Positions 19,653 through 29,503 of a stretch of DNA of 64,000 bases are shown here, piece after piece. This DNA is from Archangium lipolyticum (GTDB taxonomy: Bacteria > Myxococcota > Myxococcia > Myxococcales > Myxococcaceae). The stretch lies in contig NZ_JANKBZ010000002.1 in the NCBI RefSeq assembly GCF_024623785.1, positions 771,823-835,822 on the forward strand. Reading direction: 5' to 3'. Position 1 is the first letter of the stretch, and every line of letters begins with the position of its first letter. Under the pieces are notes generated by a model that was not told the origin of the DNA, made no database searches, and worked only from the letters and a program-made list of their open reading frames with translations. A program made the position numbers and the translations under genes.

Positions 19653-21092
19653 ATGCCAGGAAGGCTTCTCGCTTTCGCGCTGGTGCTGCTCTCGCCCCTG
19701 GCGGCGTCCGCGCAGGCGCAGACACGCACGTCGCCCACTCGATCGGCCCCCGTGCAGGTGCTGACGGCGGACCTGACGCTGGAGCGGCTCCTCGCGGAAG
19801 CCCTCGAGTCGCGCCCGGAGCTGCACCAGGCCGAGGTTCAGGCCCGGGCCGCGCGGGAGCGTGTCCCCCAGGCGGGTGCCCTGTCGGATCCGGTGCTTCA
19901 GGTGGGCATCCAGAACGACGGCTTCGACGGCCTCATGATTGGCGAGATGGAGGGGAGCTACTTCAGCATCATGGCCTCCCAGGCGCTGCCCTTCCCGGGC
20001 AAGCGCGAGCTGCGCACCGAGGTGGCGCGGCTCGGCGCCAGGGCCGTGTCGGCGCAGGTGGTGCGCGTGCGGCTGTCCATCGAGGCCAGGGTGCGCAGGG
20101 GCTACCTCGACCTGCTGCTGACGCGCGAGCGGCTGGTGCTGCTGGAGCGGCTTCAGACGCTCTGGAAGCAGTCCGCCGAGATGGCCCGCATCCGCTACGA
20201 GACCGGCGAGGGGGCCCAGTCCGACCTGCTGCGCGCCCAGCTCGAGCTCAACCGGTTGCGCCAGCGTCAGCTGGCACTGCTCGCCGAGGAGCGCGGCCGT
20301 GTGCAGACCCTGAACTGGCTGAGCGGCCGGCCCCTGGACGCGCCCCTGCCCACCACCACGCGCGTGCGCGACCTGGGGATGCCAGAGCTCGGTGACCCGG
20401 AAGTCGCGGAGAGGGACGCGCTCGAGCGCAGCCCCGAGCTGGCCGAGCGGCGCGCATGGGTGGAGCAGGCCGGGCAGCAGATGGCACTGGCGCGCCGTGA
20501 ACGCCTGCCTGACTTCACCGTGAGCGCGGGGGTGATGCCGCGTGGCGGCGACTTCCCTCCCATGTGGCAGGCCAACGTTGGCGTCAATCTGCCCATCTTC
20601 TCCGGGCGCAAGCAGAACCGAGTGATGGCCGAGAGCGGCGCCCAGTCCGAGGCCGCGGCACGTGCGGTGGAGGTCCTGGAGCAGGAGCTGCGCCTGCGGG
20701 TGCGGGAGCGCCTCATCGCGCTGGCCGCGCTGCGCGACACCGCTGCCATCTACCGCGACGGCCTCCTGATGCAGTCGGCGGCGACCGCCGAGAGCACCCT
20801 GACGCAGTACCGGGTCGGGCGCGCCTCGTTCGCCTCGGTGCTGGAGGCCAACACCGGCATCATCCGCGACGAGGAGGACTACCTGCTGACGCTCGCCGAC
20901 GCGCAGCGCCTCGCCATCGCCCAGGCCGAGGTGAGCCTGGAGCCCGTGGCGTCCATGGGCGGCGGCGGTCAGGGCGCGGGCGGCATGCCCGGGGCGGGTA
21001 GCGCCCCATCCGCTCCCGCGCGCGGCGCCGCCCCAGCGGGAGGCGCTCCCGGTGCGGCCCCCTCAACCTCTTCCTCCATGTCGGGGATGTAG
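19653..21092 (+). CDS. TolC-family outer-membrane efflux protein (CusC/CzcC type)
   Basis: The product is 479 aa from ATG 19653, which gives a normal signal peptide (MPGRLLAFALVLLSPLAASA). Two TolC repeats follow (LTLERLLAEALESRPEL and SPELAERRAWVEQAGQQ), with a QALPFPGKRELRTEVA stretch typical of metal-efflux members. The last 50 residues are a Gly/Ala/Pro/Ser-rich tail not found in most family members. A start at 19611 would give an odd extended N-terminus and lies upstream of the predicted transcription start. It is first of a tight three-gene operon (13 bp to the next gene) for tripartite metal export. Confidence 0.92.
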   Translation: MPGRLLAFALVLLSPLAASAQAQTRTSPTRSAPVQVLTADLTLERLLAEALESRPELHQAEVQARAARERVPQAGALSDPVLQVGIQNDGFDGLMIGEMEGSYFSIMASQALPFPGKRELRTEVARLGARAVSAQVVRVRLSIEARVRRGYLDLLLTRERLVLLERLQTLWKQSAEMARIRYETGEGAQSDLLRAQLELNRLRQRQLALLAEERGRVQTLNWLSGRPLDAPLPTTTRVRDLGMPELGDPEVAERDALERSPELAERRAWVEQAGQQMALARRERLPDFTVSAGVMPRGGDFPPMWQANVGVNLPIFSGRKQNRVMAESGAQSEAAARAVEVLEQELRLRVRERLIALAALRDTAAIYRDGLLMQSAATAESTLTQYRVGRASFASVLEANTGIIRDEEDYLLTLADAQRLAIAQAEVSLEPVASMGGGGQGAGGMPGAGSAPSAPARGAAPAGGAPGAAPSTSSSMSGM

Positions 21093-21105
21093 CCCCGGAG
21101 AACCC

Positions 21106-22539
21106 ATGTCCCTCGTGACTCCACCCATCCCCCCCTCTCAGCCCCCCGCGCGCCGCCGCTTCGGCGCCGCGGCGCTCATCGCCACGGCGCTGGCCAGCGC
21201 TGGACTGGGCGGCGGCGTCGTGCACCTGCTGGCGCACCAGGACGAAGCGCACGATGCCCATGCGGTGGCTCCCTCGGCCACCACCACCCCGGGCGCCTCC
21301 GAGCCGGCGGCCACGAAATACCAGTGCCCGATGCACCCGAGCATCGTGCAGGACCACCCGGGCAAGTGCCCCATCTGCGGCATGGACCTGGTGGCGATGA
21401 CGCCCGCGTCGGCTTCTCCCGGCGAGCCGGGCACCGCCGCGGTGGAGGGCCTGGCCCCCGTCACCATCGACCCCTCGCGCCAGCAGCTCATCGGCCTGCG
21501 CACGGCGCCGGTGACGGAGGGGAGGGTAGGGGGAACGTGGCGGACCACCGGCCGCGTGGCCATGGACGAGACGCGCGTGCGCCGCGTCACCCTGAAGGTG
21601 CCCGCGTTCGTCGAGCGCGTGTACGTGGACTTCACGGGCAAGCCGGTGCGGAAGGGGGAGCCGCTCTTCTCCGTCTACAGCCCCGAGCTGCTCGCGGCCC
21701 AGGAGGAATACCTGCTGGCGCTGCGCACCCGCCAGGCGCTGAGTCAGACCGGCGGGATGGCGACGGATGGTGACGCCCTGGTCGCGGCGGCCCGGCGCAA
21801 GCTGCAACTGTGGGACATCCCTCAGTCCACCCTCGAGCGGCTCGCGGAGACGGGCGAGGCCACGCGCTCGCTCACGCTGGTGTCGCCCATCTCCGGGGTC
21901 ATCACCAAGAAGGACGTCGTGGAAGGGGCGCGCCTGGAGATGGGGGCCACGCCGTACGAGGTGGTCGACCTGTCACGCGTCTGGGTCCTGGCCGACGTGT
22001 ACGAGAGCGAGCTGCGCCACGTGCGGGTGGGCATGACCGCCACGCTTCAGCTCAAGGCGTTCCCCAACCGTGTCTTCGCCGGGAAGGTGGCCTTCCTCGA
22101 CCCGGTGCTCGATCCGGCCACGCGCACCCTCAAGGTCCGCCTGGAGTTCCCCAATCCCGACGGAGACCTGCGCCCCGAGATGTTCGGGGAGGTGGTGCTC
22201 CGGGGCACGACGCGCGAGGGGCTGAAGATTCCGGCCGACGCGGTCGTCCCCACGGGCACCACCCAGGTCGTCTTCGTGGCGCTCGGGGATGGGCGCTTCC
22301 AGCCGCGCGAGGTGCGCCTGGGCGAGTCGGATGGAAAGAGCGTGGAGGTGACATCGGGCCTGAAGGCCGGCGAGCAGGTCGTCACCGGTGCCAACTTCCT
22401 CATCGACTCCGAGTCACGCCTGCGCGCGTCGCTGGCGGCGCTGGCCGCCTCCTCCTCGGGGGGCGCGAAGGCGTCTCCCGCTCCCTCTTCGCCCTCGGCG
22501 GATGCACCCCCCGCCGCCTCCGGCCACGGAGGCCACTGA
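21106..22539 (+). CDS. CusB-type periplasmic adaptor with heavy-metal binding domain
   Basis: The product is 477 aa. The N-terminal membrane anchor (about 20-43) is followed by a His-rich linker and a heavy-metal-binding domain YQCPMHP...GKCPICGMDL (about 80-110). The adaptor core follows, with a barrel-sandwich hybrid (FVERVYVDFTGKPVRKGEPL), an alpha-hairpin and a beta-barrel (VWVLADVYESELRHVRVG). The CPMHP/CPICGM site is characteristic of Cu/Ag adaptors that can load metal into the pump. The C-terminus is Ala/Ser/Pro-rich and ends GHGGH. It is co-transcribed with the flanking genes. Confidence 0.94.
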   Translation: MSLVTPPIPPSQPPARRRFGAAALIATALASAGLGGGVVHLLAHQDEAHDAHAVAPSATTTPGASEPAATKYQCPMHPSIVQDHPGKCPICGMDLVAMTPASASPGEPGTAAVEGLAPVTIDPSRQQLIGLRTAPVTEGRVGGTWRTTGRVAMDETRVRRVTLKVPAFVERVYVDFTGKPVRKGEPLFSVYSPELLAAQEEYLLALRTRQALSQTGGMATDGDALVAAARRKLQLWDIPQSTLERLAETGEATRSLTLVSPISGVITKKDVVEGARLEMGATPYEVVDLSRVWVLADVYESELRHVRVGMTATLQLKAFPNRVFAGKVAFLDPVLDPATRTLKVRLEFPNPDGDLRPEMFGEVVLRGTTREGLKIPADAVVPTGTTQVVFVALGDGRFQPREVRLGESDGKSVEVTSGLKAGEQVVTGANFLIDSESRLRASLAALAASSSGGAKASPAPSSPSADAPPAASGHGGH

Positions 22540-22542
22540 GCC

Positions 22543-25500
22543 ATGCTTCGAGCCATCATCCGCTTCTCGGCGGAGAACAAGTACCTCGTCATCGCGGCCA
22601 CGGTGGTGGCGCTGGTCGGCGCCTGGTGGACCATGCGGAACACCCCGCTGGACGCGCTGCCGGACCTGTCCGACACCCAGGTCATCGTCTACGGGCGGTG
22701 GGACCGCAGCCCGGACATCGTCGAGGACCAGGTCACCTATCCCATCACCACCGCGCTGCTGGGCGCCCCGAAGGTCAAGGCGGTCCGGGGCTTCAGCGAC
22801 TTCGGCTTCAGCTACGTGTACGTCATCTTCGAGGACGGCACGGACATGTACTGGGCGCGCACGCGGGTGCTCGAGTACCTGTCGAAGATAACGCCCCAGC
22901 TACCGCAGGACGTGAAGGTGGAGCTGGGTCCGGACGCCACCAGCGTGGGGTGGGTGTTCCAGTACGCGCTGGTGGACAAGAGCGGCAAGCACCGGCTGGA
23001 CGAGCTGCGCTCCTACCAGGACTGGTTCCTGCGCTATGCCATCCAGAGCGTGCCGGGCGTCTCCGAGGTGGCGACCGTGGGCGGGCAGGTACGCCAGTAC
23101 CAGGTGACGGTGAACCCCAACACGCTGGCCAGCTACGGGCTGTCGTTGGACGCGGTGGTTCGCGCGGTCCGTCAGGGCAACAACGACGTGGGGGGCCGGC
23201 TGGTGGAGGTGGCCGGGCGCGAGTACATGGTCCGGGGCCGTGGCTACGTGAAGAACGTGGAGGACATCGAGCAGCTCGTCCTCAAGGCCCAGGGTGGCAC
23301 GCCCGTCACCATCAAGGACGTGGCCAGCGTGACGCTGGGGCCCGAGCTGCGCCGTGGCGTGGCGGACCTGGATGGAGAGGGAGACGTGGTGGGGGGCATC
23401 GTGGTGATGCGCCAGGGGGAGAACGCCCTCAACGTCATCGAGCGCGTGAAGGCGAAGCTCGAGGAGCTGAAACCCTCGCTGCCCGAGGGCGTGGAGATCG
23501 TCACCACCTACGACCGCTCGGACCTCATCGAGCGCGCCATCAACACGGTGACGTACAAGCTGGTGGAGGAGATCCTCATCGTCTCCCTCATCATCCTCAT
23601 CTTCCTGTGGCACGTGCCGTCGGCCATCGTGCCCATCGTCACCATTCCGGTGTCGGTGGCGCTGGCCTTCATCCCCATGTACGCGCTGGGGCTGAACGCC
23701 AACCTCATGTCGCTGGCGGGCATCGCCATCTCCATCGGCGTGCTGGTGGACGGCGCCATCGTCGAGGTGGAGAACGCGTACAACAAGATCCACCACTGGA
23801 TGAAGGACGGGAAGAAGGGCGACTTCCACCAGGTGCGGCTGGAAGCGCTGATGGAGGTGGGGCCGGGCGTCTTCTTCAGCCTGCTCGTCATCGCCGTGGC
23901 CTTCATGCCCATCTTCACGCTGGTGGACCAGGAGGGCCGCCTCTTCCGGCCGCTGGCGTACTCGAAGAACCTCGCCATGGCGATCGCCGCGCTGCTGGCG
24001 ATCACCCTCGACCCGGCCATGCGGATGCTCTTCGCCCGGGTGGAGCCCTTCCACTTCCGTCCGAAGTTCCTGGCGTGGGCGGCGACACAGGCCTTCGTGG
24101 GCAAGTACTACTCGGAGGAGCGGCACCCCATCAGCCGGCTGATGCACCGGATCTACGAGGGCCCCTGCCGCTTCGTGCTGCGCCACGCCAAGGCCACGCT
24201 GGCGGTGAGCGCGGTGCTGGTGGCCACCACCATCCCGCTGTACCTGCAGCTGGGCAGCGAGTTCATGCCTCCGCTCAACGAGGGCACCATCCTCTACATG
24301 CCCTCGGCGGTGGAGCCCGGCATGTCCGTCACGGAGGCGCAGCGCGTGCTGCAGGTGCAGGACAAGCTGCTCATGCAGTTCCCCGAGGTGGAGCGTGTCT
24401 TCGGCAAGGCGGGCCGCGCCAACACCTCCACGGACCCCGCCCCGTTCACCATGATGGAGACGACGGTGCTGCTGCGCCCCGAGTCCCAATGGCGCGAGGT
24501 ACCGCGCTGGTACAGCGGATGGGCGCCCGAGTGGCTGAAGGGGATGCTGCGCCCCTTCTGGAGGGACCGCATCACCCAGGCCGAGCTGGAGTCGAAGATG
24601 AACGCGGCGCTCCAACTGCCGGGCATCTCCAACGCCTGGACCATGCCCATCAAGGGCCGGCTGGACATGCTGTCCACGGGCATCCGCACGCCGGTGGGCA
24701 TCAAGATCATGGGAGCGGACCTGGCGACGGTGGAGCGGATCGCTCGCGAGACGGAGGCCGCGGTGGCGCGAGTGGAGGGCACCCGGAGCGCGTTCGCCGA
24801 GCGCGTGGCGGGTGGCTACTTCCTGGACTTCGTCCTCAAGCGCGGCGAGCTGGCCCGCTACGGCCTGAGCGTGGACGACGCGAACATGATGGTGATGACG
24901 GCGGTGGGAGGCGACAACCAGTCCACCACCGTGGAAGGCCGCGAGCGTTACGGCATCAATGTCCGCTACGCACGGGACTACCGGGAGGACCTCCAGGCGC
25001 TGAAGCGGGTGTTGCTGCCCCTTCCCGACGGTAAGGGCCAGATTCCCATGGAGGCCATCGCGGACGTGGTGCTCGCGCACGGCCCCTCGATGATTCGCAA
25101 TGAGAACGGGATGCTCACCGGGTACGTCTACGTGGATTTCGACACGTCGAAGTACGACGTGGGTGGCTTCGTGGATCGCGCCAAGGAGGCGGTGGCCGCG
25201 AGCGTGAAGGTGCCTGCCGGCTACTCCATGACGTGGAGCGGACAGTACGAGAACATGCTGCGCGTCCGGGAGCGGCTCCAGCTCGTCATCCCGCTCACGC
25301 TCGTCCTCATCTTCGGGCTGCTGTACATGAACACGAAATCCGCCTTCAAGGCGGGCCTGGTGATGCTGGCGGTGCCCTTCTCGGCCATCGGCGCGGTGTG
25401 GCTGCTCTGGGCGCTCGACTACAACATCTCCATCGCGGTGTGGGTGGGGATGATCGCGCTGATGGGCCTGGACGCGGAGACCGGGGCCTTCATGCTGCTC

Positions 25501-25824
25501 TTCCTGGACCTCTCCCACGACGAGGCGAAGAAGCGCGGGATGCTGCGCACCGAGGGCGACCTGGAGGAGGCCATCATCCACGGTGCGGTGAAGCGCGTAC
25601 GGCCCAAGGCGATGACGGTCCTGGCGGCGATGCTGGGCCTGCTCCCCATCATGTGGTCCACGGGAACGGGCGCGGACGTGATGAAGCGCATCGCTGCGCC
25701 CATGGTGGGCGGCCTGGCCACCAGCTTCCTGTTGGAACTGCTCGTCTACCCGGCGGTCTATTTCCTGTGGAAGCGCCGCGAGGTGGTGCCGGGTCCCGCG
25801 CTCCCGGCCCCGAGCACCCCGTAA
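22543..25824 (+). CDS. cusA: CusA-type RND heavy-metal efflux pump
   Basis: The product is 1093 aa, a full-length heavy-metal RND transporter. TM1 is at 14-32, and two large periplasmic loops are present. The proton-relay segment in TM4 reads SIGVLVDGAIVEVENA. The stretch YQDWFLRYAIQSVPGVSEVA is typical of CusA rather than CzcA. Met residues are frequent in the second loop (MPPLNEGTILYM, MMETTVLL), consistent with Cu(I)/Ag(I) binding. It starts 3 bp after the adaptor stop and works with the adaptor and the TolC protein to export metal from periplasm or cytosol. Substrate is inferred from family resemblance. Confidence 0.95.
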   Translation: MLRAIIRFSAENKYLVIAATVVALVGAWWTMRNTPLDALPDLSDTQVIVYGRWDRSPDIVEDQVTYPITTALLGAPKVKAVRGFSDFGFSYVYVIFEDGTDMYWARTRVLEYLSKITPQLPQDVKVELGPDATSVGWVFQYALVDKSGKHRLDELRSYQDWFLRYAIQSVPGVSEVATVGGQVRQYQVTVNPNTLASYGLSLDAVVRAVRQGNNDVGGRLVEVAGREYMVRGRGYVKNVEDIEQLVLKAQGGTPVTIKDVASVTLGPELRRGVADLDGEGDVVGGIVVMRQGENALNVIERVKAKLEELKPSLPEGVEIVTTYDRSDLIERAINTVTYKLVEEILIVSLIILIFLWHVPSAIVPIVTIPVSVALAFIPMYALGLNANLMSLAGIAISIGVLVDGAIVEVENAYNKIHHWMKDGKKGDFHQVRLEALMEVGPGVFFSLLVIAVAFMPIFTLVDQEGRLFRPLAYSKNLAMAIAALLAITLDPAMRMLFARVEPFHFRPKFLAWAATQAFVGKYYSEERHPISRLMHRIYEGPCRFVLRHAKATLAVSAVLVATTIPLYLQLGSEFMPPLNEGTILYMPSAVEPGMSVTEAQRVLQVQDKLLMQFPEVERVFGKAGRANTSTDPAPFTMMETTVLLRPESQWREVPRWYSGWAPEWLKGMLRPFWRDRITQAELESKMNAALQLPGISNAWTMPIKGRLDMLSTGIRTPVGIKIMGADLATVERIARETEAAVARVEGTRSAFAERVAGGYFLDFVLKRGELARYGLSVDDANMMVMTAVGGDNQSTTVEGRERYGINVRYARDYREDLQALKRVLLPLPDGKGQIPMEAIADVVLAHGPSMIRNENGMLTGYVYVDFDTSKYDVGGFVDRAKEAVAASVKVPAGYSMTWSGQYENMLRVRERLQLVIPLTLVLIFGLLYMNTKSAFKAGLVMLAVPFSAIGAVWLLWALDYNISIAVWVGMIALMGLDAETGAFMLLFLDLSHDEAKKRGMLRTEGDLEEAIIHGAVKRVRPKAMTVLAAMLGLLPIMWSTGTGADVMKRIAAPMVGGLATSFLLELLVYPAVYFLWKRREVVPGPALPAPSTP

Positions 25825-25860
25825 CGCGTTCAACCCATCTGGGCGAGCTCCCGAGCGGCT

Positions 25861-26268
25861 TCAAACCGCCTCGAGGGGCTCCGTCACGATCTCGACGGTC
25901 GTCGTGGTCATCAACTTGTGGATGGGGCACTGAGCGACGGCGGCGTGGAGCTTCTGCTTCTCTTCCTGGGAGAGCGCGCCGTGGAACGCGAGCTTCACCC
26001 GGAGCGAGTAGGTGCCCTGCCGCTCGCGCGAGTCGTCGCGTTCGACGTGGACCTCGACGCGCTCCAGGGCCATGCCGTGCTTCTTCGCGTACCAGTGGGC
26101 CGTGAGCGTCTTGCAAGACGCCAGCGCGGCATCGAAGTATTCGTGGGGCCCCGGAGCGGAGTCCTGGCCGCCCAGAGGAGGGGAGACGTCGGCGTGGAAG
26201 GTGTGGGGGCCGACGTGGATGACCTGGCGGAACGCGCCGCTCTGCTCGGTCTGCGAATGGGTGGACAT
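25861..26268 (-). CDS. OsmC/Ohr-family peroxiredoxin-like protein
   Basis: The product is 135 aa. The two family Cys are present, in [14 protein letters not shown] and in AQCPIHKLM. Members reduce organic or lipid hydroperoxides with these two thiols. ATG 26268 has AGGAGA upstream and gives MSTHSQTEQ; an ATG at 26352 would add an unrelated tail. It is divergent from the pirin gene, and convergent with cusA with a 36-bp gap. Confidence 0.92.
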   Translation of the reverse strand: MSTHSQTEQSGAFRQVIHVGPHTFHADVSPPLGGQDSAPGPHEYFDAALASCKTLTAHWYAKKHGMALERVEVHVERDDSRERQGTYSLRVKLAFHGALSQEEKQKLHAAVAQCPIHKLMTTTTVEIVTEPLEAV

Positions 26269-26454
26269 GCGGTCTCCTGGGGTGGGTCCGGACGGGAATG
26301 TCCAGAACGTGTTCCCTTCATACACGGAAGGATGGGGAAGGCGTTGTTCCATCCATGGAACAGTCCTTCTTGTCCTCGGCCTCTAGTGAAGATCGGGGGG
26401 CACTGTCATGTTTGTTCCCGTCGACCTGTCCTGACCAGACGGAAGGAGCACCAC

Positions 26455-27381
26455 ATGAGCTGGGATGAAACGAACGAGACACGCCTTCCCCCTGGGATGG
26501 AGACCCTGATCGTCACCCGCACCCGGGACCTGGGTGATGGATTCGAGGTGCGGCGGGCGCTGCCCTCGGCCCAGCGCCGGATGGTGGGGCCCTTCATCTT
26601 CCTCGACCAGATGGGGCCCACGGTGTTCCAGGCGGGTCATGGGCTCGACGTGCGGCCGCACCCCCACATCGGCCTGTCCACGGTCACCTACCTCTTCGAT
26701 GGCGAAATCCTCCACCGCGACAGCCTGGGCATGGTGCAGCCCATCCGGCCCGGCGAGGTGAACTGGATGACCGCGGGGCGCGGCATCGTCCACTCCGAGC
26801 GCACGGCACCCGAGACGCGGGCCGCGGGCGGGCCCGTCTTCGGTCTGCAGGCCTGGGTGGCGCTGCCGAAGAAGTACGAGGAGACCGCGCCGGCCTTCGT
26901 CCACCATGCCTCCGCGACGATGCCCTTCCTGGAGGGCGAGGGCGTGCGGATGCACCTCATCGCGGGAGCGCTCTACGGGAAGCGCTCGCCGGTCGAGACG
27001 CTCTCGGACCTGTTCTACGCGGACGCGGCGCTGGAGGCGGGAGCGGGCCTGGTGATTCCGGCCGACCACGAGGAGCGCGCGCTCTACCTCGCCCAGGGCA
27101 CGGTGGAGATCGACGGAATCGAGTTCAGCGCGGGCCAGCTCCTCGTGTTCCGTCCTGGGAGCGAGATCGCCCTCCAGGCCTCGGAGTCATCGCGGATGAT
27201 GCTCCTCGGCGGCGAGCCGATGGATGGACCGCGCTACATCTTCTGGAACTTCGTCTCGAGCTCGAAGGAGCGGCTGGAGGAGGCGAAGGCGGACTGGAAG
27301 GCCGGGCGCTTCGCCCGGGTCCCGCAGGAGACGGAGTTCATCCCGCTGCCCGAGGAGCCGGCCCCCGTACGCTACCCGTAG
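26455..27381 (+). CDS. pirin-family cupin protein
   Basis: The product is 308 aa, a normal pirin length. The first cupin has metal ligands in [15 protein letters not shown] and GRGIVHSER; the second cupin starts at about 200 ([11 protein letters not shown]). Pirins are iron-binding cytosolic proteins, some with quercetinase activity. AAGGAG lies 8 nt before ATG 26455. It is divergent from OsmC and may share a stress promoter. Confidence 0.93.
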   Translation: MSWDETNETRLPPGMETLIVTRTRDLGDGFEVRRALPSAQRRMVGPFIFLDQMGPTVFQAGHGLDVRPHPHIGLSTVTYLFDGEILHRDSLGMVQPIRPGEVNWMTAGRGIVHSERTAPETRAAGGPVFGLQAWVALPKKYEETAPAFVHHASATMPFLEGEGVRMHLIAGALYGKRSPVETLSDLFYADAALEAGAGLVIPADHEERALYLAQGTVEIDGIEFSAGQLLVFRPGSEIALQASESSRMMLLGGEPMDGPRYIFWNFVSSSKERLEEAKADWKAGRFARVPQETEFIPLPEEPAPVRYP

Positions 27382-27429
27382 GCCAGGACTCCCCTTGGTC
27401 CAGCCGCCGCGCCCCCCTCCCACGCTCTT

Positions 27430-27780
27430 CTAGAGCATGTCCTTGAGGGCCTTGAGCGGCTGGATCTTCACGACCTTGCGGGCCGGCTTGGCCTTGAACA
27501 TGGTCTCCTGGCCGGTGAAGGGGTTGATGCCCTTGCGCGCCTTGGTGGCCGGCTTCTTCACCACCTTCATCTTCATCAGGCCGGGAACCACGAACTTGCC
27601 GGAGCCGCGGTTGCCCAGGCTCTTCTGGATCTGCCCGCTGAGCGCTTCGAACACGGAGCTGACCTGCTTCTTGCTCAGCCCGGTCTGCTCGGCGATGGAC
27701 ACCAGCAGCTCGGACTTGGTCGGGCCCCTGTCGGAGGCGGCGGCCTTCTTCGCGGTGGCGGTCTTGGTCTTCGTGGCCAT
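27430..27780 (-). CDS. HU-family DNA-binding protein with basic N-terminal extension
   Basis: The product is 116 aa. An N-terminal tail of about 20 residues (MATKTKTATAKKAAA) precedes the HU core. The core has TKSELLVSIAEQTGLSKKQV and the minor-groove arm RKGINPFTGQE. The tail and the C-terminal KIQPLKALKDML are not in E. coli HU. The tail resembles eukaryote-like basic tails described in some deltaproteobacterial nucleoid proteins. ATG 27780 has AGGAG upstream. It is divergent from the lipoprotein gene. Confidence 0.9.
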   Translation of the reverse strand: MATKTKTATAKKAAASDRGPTKSELLVSIAEQTGLSKKQVSSVFEALSGQIQKSLGNRGSGKFVVPGLMKMKVVKKPATKARKGINPFTGQETMFKAKPARKVVKIQPLKALKDML

Positions 27781-27956
27781 CTGGATTCTCCTGTGGAAAC
27801 GGCTGGGGGTAGTGGCTGGTGCCCGGGAAATCGGCGCCAGCGCGGTCTGCAATGCCCATAGTCGCTCAAATGTGAGTCGGCAACGAGAGAAACGCTCACG
27901 GTTCACGCGGGCCGCTGGCGCCGTCGGCCCGGGACTTGCGAACAGCCCACCTATCG

Positions 27957-29444
27957 ATGGGTGAACGCATGGGACTTCGCGCAGGCGCAGTGGGGGCAGG
28001 ACTCGCGGTTATTTCATTGCTCACGGTGGGTTGCGGTGACCGGCCCAGGACAGTCGACCCGAAGGCGAATCAGGAGCCCGGGGCGGAGGTGGGAACCGAA
28101 GTTCCCCCGGAGACGCCTCCTGTTCTCCCCGTGGATGCCGGCACTCCTCCGGATGGGGACGCGGGGACGGCGCCCGATGCCGGCGAGCCGGGGGACGCGG
28201 GGACGCCCGATGCCGGCGAGCCGCCGGATGCGGGGCCGTGGCCAACGGACGCGGTGCTCGACTACACGCGGGCGTTCGGGGTCGGTAGACCGCGGAGCGT
28301 TGGGCTGGATGAGGGGCTGAACCTCTGGCTCCTCGACGGCGACCGCATCGGCGTGCTGCGTCCGGGAGATACGGTCCCGACGTGGACCACGGGGGTCGGT
28401 CAGGCGCGCCTGCCGTTCGGCCGGGATTCGCTCGCGATCGACTCGACGGTCATCTGCGGGGGGGAGGCCGGGCGCGCCTACGTGGGGTATCGCGCCGCCG
28501 AGATGAAGAAGGATCCGAGGATCCGGCAGCGCACGTACATCCCCTGGCCGGGCGAGGACTTCTACACGCCCGAGCGCTTCGCGGAGTACCAGAAGGGAGA
28601 CCTGGATGCGGTCCGCCTCCAGTCCGATGGGAGCGTCGTGCTCGAGGAGCACATCTGGCGCACCACCGGCTCGTCGAACGAGGGCAGGAAGATCGGCATC
28701 CACAACACGAACGACTTCCACTACGAGGAGGACCGGAGCGTCCTGAACTGCGCTCGCGTGACGCGCGGCCCGTATCGCGGCGACCTCTACATCACGACGA
28801 ACCACGGGGTGACCCGCATCCAGGGGCTCACGTACAACAGCCATCGTCATCCGGGCTGGTACCTCATCACCACCGATGAGGATGGAAACGAGAGCGAGTC
28901 GCTCCAATGCCCGCCGATGTACGGGCTCGGCATCGCGCCGAACGGAGACGTCCTCGTCGCCAACGAGCAGATGCTCGGCGTGCTCGTCCCGAGCCCGAAG
29001 CTCGAGGAGTGGGATCGCGAGAAGACCTGGGAGGGCCCCACGCCCTGGAGATTCAAGGGCTTCAACGAGGTGCTCAACGGCCAGGCGGCGGATGATTTCT
29101 GGCGTGCCTTCGAGCAGACCACCTCGGGCCGCTACTACCTGGGGAGCAAGGAGTTCGGTCTCTGGGCGATGACGCCAAAGTCCCGCTCGGCGGGGAACTG
29201 GTCGAAGCTCACCGGGCTGCCGGCGAAGGGGGTCCTGGCGCTCGCGGCGACGGACGATGGAGCGCTCTACATCGGCACGGATGGCGCGGGCCTCTGGCGA
29301 TTGGAGCCGGACGGCACCACGTTGGCCCGGGTGCCTCAGGTGTCCGGCCAGAGCGTCTTGCAGCTCGTCTACGAGCCCACCGTGAAGCCGAGCATGCTAC
29401 TCGTCCTCACCGACCAGGGATTGACCGTCCTCCGGGGACCGTAG
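27957..29444 (+). CDS. large secreted lipoprotein with Pro/Asp/Ala-Gly repeats
   Basis: The product is 495 aa with a lipoprotein signal (lipobox LTVGC near residue 26). A low-complexity linker of repeated PDAGEP/DAGTP units (about 50-95) is followed by a beta-rich domain. This holds several propeller-like strands: LDEGLNLWLLDGDRIGVL, YGLGIAPNGDVLVAN, LAATDDGALYIGTDGAGLW. The linker style is common in myxobacterial surface lipoproteins. Start ATG 27957 or 27969 cannot be decided. It may be a beta-propeller surface protein; no enzyme motif is seen. Confidence 0.82.
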   Translation: MGERMGLRAGAVGAGLAVISLLTVGCGDRPRTVDPKANQEPGAEVGTEVPPETPPVLPVDAGTPPDGDAGTAPDAGEPGDAGTPDAGEPPDAGPWPTDAVLDYTRAFGVGRPRSVGLDEGLNLWLLDGDRIGVLRPGDTVPTWTTGVGQARLPFGRDSLAIDSTVICGGEAGRAYVGYRAAEMKKDPRIRQRTYIPWPGEDFYTPERFAEYQKGDLDAVRLQSDGSVVLEEHIWRTTGSSNEGRKIGIHNTNDFHYEEDRSVLNCARVTRGPYRGDLYITTNHGVTRIQGLTYNSHRHPGWYLITTDEDGNESESLQCPPMYGLGIAPNGDVLVANEQMLGVLVPSPKLEEWDREKTWEGPTPWRFKGFNEVLNGQAADDFWRAFEQTTSGRYYLGSKEFGLWAMTPKSRSAGNWSKLTGLPAKGVLALAATDDGALYIGTDGAGLWRLEPDGTTLARVPQVSGQSVLQLVYEPTVKPSMLLVLTDQGLTVLRGP

Positions 29445-29460
29445 GCCCGGGCAGACCCAG

Positions 29461-29483
29461 GCTGGCCCGTCTGGTGGGCCAGC
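29461..29483 (+). terminator. hairpin after the propeller lipoprotein gene
   Basis: GCTGGCCC and GGGCCAGC form a perfect 8-bp stem with a 7-nt loop, 16 bp after the stop. There is no T-run. Confidence 0.5.
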
Positions 29484-29503
29484 GTGCTCCGGGGCCTGGG
29501 TAG

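Noticed and set aside
21810..25034. 1074-codon plus-strand frame
   Set aside because: It is a shifted frame of the Cus adaptor and pump genes, which have clear homology in the other frame.
22900..25833. 977-codon minus-strand frame
   Set aside because: Antisense to cusA; rich in His/Arg/Gly with no motif.
28141..28245. CRISPR-like or tandem DNA repeat
   Set aside because: The short GATGCCGGCGAGCC-type repeats encode the Pro/Asp/Ala/Gly linker of a lipoprotein; no spacers are present.
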